Part shown: positions 30,977-34,093 of the stretch, piece by piece
Layout: the number at the start of each line of letters is the position of its first letter
How positions within the stretch are numbered: position 1 is the first letter of the stretch
Source of the DNA: Verrucomicrobiota bacterium
Lineage (GTDB): Bacteria > Verrucomicrobiota > Lentisphaeria > Oligosphaerales > Oligosphaeraceae
Direction: 5' to 3'
Assembly (NCBI GenBank): GCA_019136135.1
Contig: JAGVUR010000045.1
Location: 1 to 34,093, forward strand
DNA length: 34,093 nucleotides
Made by a program: the position numbers and the translations under genes
The notes under the pieces: generated by a model
What the model was told of the DNA's origin: nothing
The model's input: the letters and a program-made list of their open reading frames with translations, nothing else
The model's database searches: none

Positions 30977-33013
30977 ATGAACTCATCATACTTCAACCAA
31001 TTCAGGACCGGCACCCTTTTTTTGATCCGGACGCCTGACACGTTTCCTGTAGGTTACGCGGAACGAAGCATTGCCGACATGGCCGGGAATCTCCATTTGG
31101 ACTATGCAGCCTGGCTGGAGACCTGGAACTGCTTGGATGGAATCGTCTGGCCGCACAAGGGCTTCCCCAGAAGTTCCTATTGGAAAAACGAGCCACGGGA
31201 TCCGTTGGAAGAAGTCTTCCAGGCTTGTGACAAGCACGGCATGGCATTCCTTCCCGAGGCCGGCGTGATGCACAAGGACTTCATGCTTGCCAATTCAGAG
31301 GACATGCACCATGGCTACGACCACGAAGGAAAGCTCGTCAATTCGCGTTACGGAAGAATCGGAACCGTACCAGCTGCACCAATCACAGCGGAGTATTTCA
31401 TCGCCAAGTACGACGCACTCCTGGACCAGTACGGACATCACCCAAGTTGCAAGGGAATCTGCATGCCTTGCGAAAACGGCATCGGACTCACGTATGACAG
31501 GCATACCCAGGCACTCTGGAAAAAGGCGTTCTCCTGCGAAATGCCAAAACCAAAGGAGATTTTCGCCAGCAGAACGCTCATAAAACAAGTCTATCACTTC
31601 CTCGAAGATTGCTTTCTCCAATTCTACAGGACGCTTGCCAGGCACCTGAAGCAAAAGTACAACCTCCCGCTGATGCACTACCCCATCAGCAAGGTCAGCG
31701 ACATCAGCCACATGCAAGAACCCTGGATGAACCCAGTCCCGGCGCGAAATCTCAGCGTGATGGCAAAAGTCGAGGAACTCGACCTGCTCAATCTCCAGCT
31801 TCATCCGCCGCTGAGTGACAATATCTACCACTTCAAGCTGGAAATCGAACTGCTCCAAGGTCTTGCCAAGGAACTCCCCAATGTGGCGGACACGCACTTC
31901 TACCACGAATCATGCTCGGGAAAACTCCCGCCAAGCACCCCAAAACGCTACACCGACTACGTCCTTTCAACCATTACCCCGTACGGGGTCTCTTTCTTCT
32001 GCTATGGATTCTTCGCGCCGGAACTCCCGCTTTGGAAAAAAATGCTCAATCCAGGAGCGCCAGTTTACAAGGCTTATGCAACGCCGGAAATCGTCGCACG
32101 AAGACGTGAAGGAACCAAGTTGGGACTTGACCTTGTGGAACAACTCCGCGATGTGATGCAAGGAACTTTCCACAAGGCTGATTGCGCTATCTACTGGAAC
32201 GAAGACATCGACTTCGATTACCTCTATAACAGCTACTATCGAGACCACCTCTTCGGACTATACGAACTCTGCCAGGCCGCCGCGCTCCCGACTTGCATCG
32301 TGACAGACATCCCCAGGGACACCGCCCAAACAAAAGTCCTCATCCTCGCAGGAATCAAATCGCTAGCCGAACAAAACTACGCAAATTTGGAAGCCTACAT
32401 CCAAGCAGGCGGAAAGGTCATTGTCATCGGGGACTGCAACAAGAAAATCTTCCAAATCTGCGGGCTTGACGTCCAACTCACGGACGCCGAATTCCTCGCC
32501 AACCCAACAGGCGGAAAACACGCCAACTGGTGGGTCACACCCCCCGATGAATCCAAAAAGTATACTGAACTCAACGGAGAATGCCTATACCCATACGACA
32601 CGGGAAAGCCAGCCGTTACACAGGTCGGAAACATCGTGTTCTTCGGTACCGCCAGCTCCATATGGGCCTACTCGGACAGGCGTAGCGTCAATCTGGTCAA
32701 GCTCTGGAGCAAGCTCCTCCATGACCTGGACGGATTCTCAGGCATCAGCACCAAGGCACCCTACAGGGGACTCCCAAACGCACACCTCTACCTCTCAGCA
32801 GATACCTACAAAACTCCAGACGGCAAGAAAATTGTTCTGCTGCTCAGAAACTTCGGCGTCGAACTCATCGGAGCATCAGTAACCTGGAACCTGCCAGAAA
32901 AACTGAAGGTCACCAAGGCTTTCGCCGATGGCAAGCAATTCGATTTCCAGCAGGATCAGCCAATGCCCGAATTCGAGCATCTGGTGTTCCTCGTCGCCGA
33001 ACAAGTCGATTGA
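30977..33013 (+). CDS. Putative glycoside hydrolase, GH42-like (clan A barrel plus GATase-like domain)
   Basis: 678 residues, no signal peptide. The first ~390 residues look like a TIM barrel. Candidate catalytic acids are Glu166 in CMPCENGIGL and Glu311 in FYHESCSG, about where clan GH-A enzymes keep the acid/base and nucleophile. Residues ~400-500 (CAIYWNED, LPTCIVTDIPRD, VLILAGI, YIQAGGKVIVIG) resemble the glutamine amidotransferase-like domain of GH42 beta-galactosidases. A small beta domain ends the protein. I cannot place it in a named family; GH42-like is the best description. GGAG lies eight bases before the ATG. It begins just after a terminator, and I see no good promoter of its own. 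It is 21 bases ahead of the MBL gene. Confidence 0.6.
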   Translation: MNSSYFNQFRTGTLFLIRTPDTFPVGYAERSIADMAGNLHLDYAAWLETWNCLDGIVWPHKGFPRSSYWKNEPRDPLEEVFQACDKHGMAFLPEAGVMHKDFMLANSEDMHHGYDHEGKLVNSRYGRIGTVPAAPITAEYFIAKYDALLDQYGHHPSCKGICMPCENGIGLTYDRHTQALWKKAFSCEMPKPKEIFASRTLIKQVYHFLEDCFLQFYRTLARHLKQKYNLPLMHYPISKVSDISHMQEPWMNPVPARNLSVMAKVEELDLLNLQLHPPLSDNIYHFKLEIELLQGLAKELPNVADTHFYHESCSGKLPPSTPKRYTDYVLSTITPYGVSFFCYGFFAPELPLWKKMLNPGAPVYKAYATPEIVARRREGTKLGLDLVEQLRDVMQGTFHKADCAIYWNEDIDFDYLYNSYYRDHLFGLYELCQAAALPTCIVTDIPRDTAQTKVLILAGIKSLAEQNYANLEAYIQAGGKVIVIGDCNKKIFQICGLDVQLTDAEFLANPTGGKHANWWVTPPDESKKYTELNGECLYPYDTGKPAVTQVGNIVFFGTASSIWAYSDRRSVNLVKLWSKLLHDLDGFSGISTKAPYRGLPNAHLYLSADTYKTPDGKKIVLLLRNFGVELIGASVTWNLPEKLKVTKAFADGKQFDFQQDQPMPEFEHLVFLVAEQVD

Positions 33014-33034
33014 ACCCAAATATCAGGAGACATC

Positions 33035-33934
33035 GTGAACTCACTCATCCAGCAGGCACCGGAAGTTTTCCTTCTCAAAGTCCCTATGGGGGGAATCTGG
33101 ACCGGTGTTTACCTCGTCAAGGATGGCGACAGTGCTTTTCTCATTGATTCAGGGCCAGACGCGCAATCCGTGGACAACGTCATTGTTCCGGCTCTCGCCG
33201 AACACGGAATCACGCCCAAGGACATCACCTGCCTCCTGGCAACCCATACCCATGGCGATCATGTCGGAGGACACTACCGCCTCCGCGAACTCGGCGTCAA
33301 AGCCATCGCATGCCTAAGGCAAAGCGCTGAAAAAATCCGGGATCCACTGAAGTACGCCAAGCTGATCAGGGCGAAATTCCCCCAGGATTCACCTCCAGCC
33401 TCCTCTTCGCTGAGGGGTGTCGAACCCGATTTCATCTTGGAAGACGAAGAATCGATCGGACCGCTCCAGCTCTTTCATGCACCTGGGCACGACGACGATA
33501 CCGCCGTCATCCTCCACACACCCTCGAAAGCTCTCCTCACGGGAGACTCTTTCCAGGCTGACGGAACGACCATACAGGGATGCGCACTCTACATGAAACT
33601 CCCGGAGTATAGGCGAACCCTGAGCAGAATCGCATCCATCAAGCCTTCCGCAATCATTCCCGGACACGAATTCATCCCCTTCAACGCTGATTTCCCAAAC
33701 ACCCCCGGCAAGGCGGCAGCGGCGATTGACATCACCAAGGACCTGCTCGGAACCTACGAGGCTTTTATCATCGCCCAAATGCAAGCCGGGTGTGATGACC
33801 CAAAGGAAATCGCCAAAAACCTTATCCGCTTCAGGGGCGGCACCATCCCGGATTTCCTCTTTCTGGCACTCTACACGACCACAGAGCATATACAGGAAAT
33901 CAAGTCCAACAACCTCATTCCTGGACAGGAGTAA
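33035..33934 (+). CDS. MBL-fold metallohydrolase
   Basis: A 299-residue metallo-beta-lactamase-fold enzyme. Metal-binding THTHGDH at 70-76, FHAPGHDDDT, LLTGDSF (bridging Asp) and IIPGHEF supply the usual His/Asp set for two metal ions. The C-terminal ~80 residues are helical, as in the LACTB2/glyoxalase II-like branch that hydrolyses thioesters or other esters. The start codon is GTG, with AGGAG five bases before it. It follows the GH42-like gene by 21 bases, and the SDR gene starts five bases after its stop, so all three form an operon. The substrate is unknown; lactone or ester cleavage in sugar breakdown would fit. Confidence 0.88.
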   Translation: MNSLIQQAPEVFLLKVPMGGIWTGVYLVKDGDSAFLIDSGPDAQSVDNVIVPALAEHGITPKDITCLLATHTHGDHVGGHYRLRELGVKAIACLRQSAEKIRDPLKYAKLIRAKFPQDSPPASSSLRGVEPDFILEDEESIGPLQLFHAPGHDDDTAVILHTPSKALLTGDSFQADGTTIQGCALYMKLPEYRRTLSRIASIKPSAIIPGHEFIPFNADFPNTPGKAAAAIDITKDLLGTYEAFIIAQMQAGCDDPKEIAKNLIRFRGGTIPDFLFLALYTTTEHIQEIKSNNLIPGQE

Positions 33935-33939
33935 GCACT

Positions 33940-34093
33940 ATGGCACTAACAGGAAAAAAAGTTCTGATCACTGGTTCCTCACACGGAATCGGAGCCGCCA
34001 CGGCAATTGCATTCGCCAAGGAAGGCTGCCAAGTCGGAATCAACTACAACAAGACGCCTGACGGCGCCCAGGCTACCGCACAGGAAATCGAAA
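33940..34093 (+). CDS. Short-chain dehydrogenase/reductase, 5' part only
   Basis: The first 51 codons of an SDR that runs off the right edge. MALTGKKVLITGSSHGIGAA carries the NAD(P)-binding TGxxxGIG motif, followed by AFAKEGCQVGINYNKTPDGA, typical of classical SDRs near FabG and glucose dehydrogenase. AGGAG overlaps the stop codon of the MBL gene, eight bases before the ATG, which points to translational coupling. Catalytic Ser/Tyr/Lys residues lie outside the window. Confidence 0.9.
   Translation, partial: MALTGKKVLITGSSHGIGAATAIAFAKEGCQVGINYNKTPDGAQATAQEIE

Overview
The window looks like a chromosomal segment from the PVC superphylum, most likely Lentisphaerota (Victivallis-like). The reasons are a prepilin-type protein of the FTLIELLVVIGIIAILA kind, two bacterial ceramidase-like proteins, a serine/threonine kinase fused to a SUMF1-like domain, Tat-exported (RRDFIK) sugar isomerase and Gfo/Idh/MocA enzymes, a TRL-type lipoprotein, and the 5' end of a 16S gene with a GGATTAGGCATGCAAGTCGAACG-type start. 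This assignment is an inference from gene content; I could not run a 16S search.

Layout. Positions 1-995 hold the first ~79 bases of a 16S gene running leftward off the edge, its leader, two near-identical tandem promoters, and an array of six short hairpins. Positions 996-3129 encode a GH110-like beta-helix glycosidase and RlmH. Positions 3202-6833 are leftward: a secreted PD40 beta-propeller protein with a long AEAPKA repeat, a ceramidase-like protein and a TRL lipoprotein. 7048-7920 is a Tat-exported sugar isomerase/epimerase. 7987-9306 (leftward) is a lipoprotein resembling oligogalacturonate lyase. It diverges from a rightward block at 9446-18557: a 1338-residue secreted multi-module beta-sandwich protein, a pseudopilin, a CapA-like protein, a eukaryote-type glycogen branching enzyme, a cupin and a Nudix hydrolase. 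18558-19656 has no gene and is full of several repeat types. 19657-26509 is a leftward cluster read as kinase-SUMF1 fusion, Gfo/Idh/MocA oxidoreductase, L-ribulokinase (araB) and N-acetylglucosamine-6-phosphate deacetylase (nagA). 26650-29344 is a rightward pair (second ceramidase-like protein and Tat-exported oxidoreductase). 29674-30873 is a LysM lipoprotein. 30977-34093 is a rightward operon: GH42-like protein, MBL-fold hydrolase and a truncated SDR.

Taken together, the genes point to a carbohydrate specialist that binds and cleaves host or plant polysaccharides at the cell surface and in the periplasm (beta-propellers, jelly-roll modules, Tat enzymes), processes the resulting amino sugars and pentoses inside (NagA, AraB), and stores glucan (GlgB). 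Most start codons have a clear Shine-Dalgarno site. The exceptions cluster in the 9446-18557 block. Many intergenic regions fit one promoter pattern: a TTGC-type -35 element, 16 bp, then a -10 element.

I did not find a self-contained defence, secretion or mobile system. The best candidates for something undescribed are the 9446-18557 block, the hairpin and repeat regions, and the unassigned GH42-like operon at the right edge.
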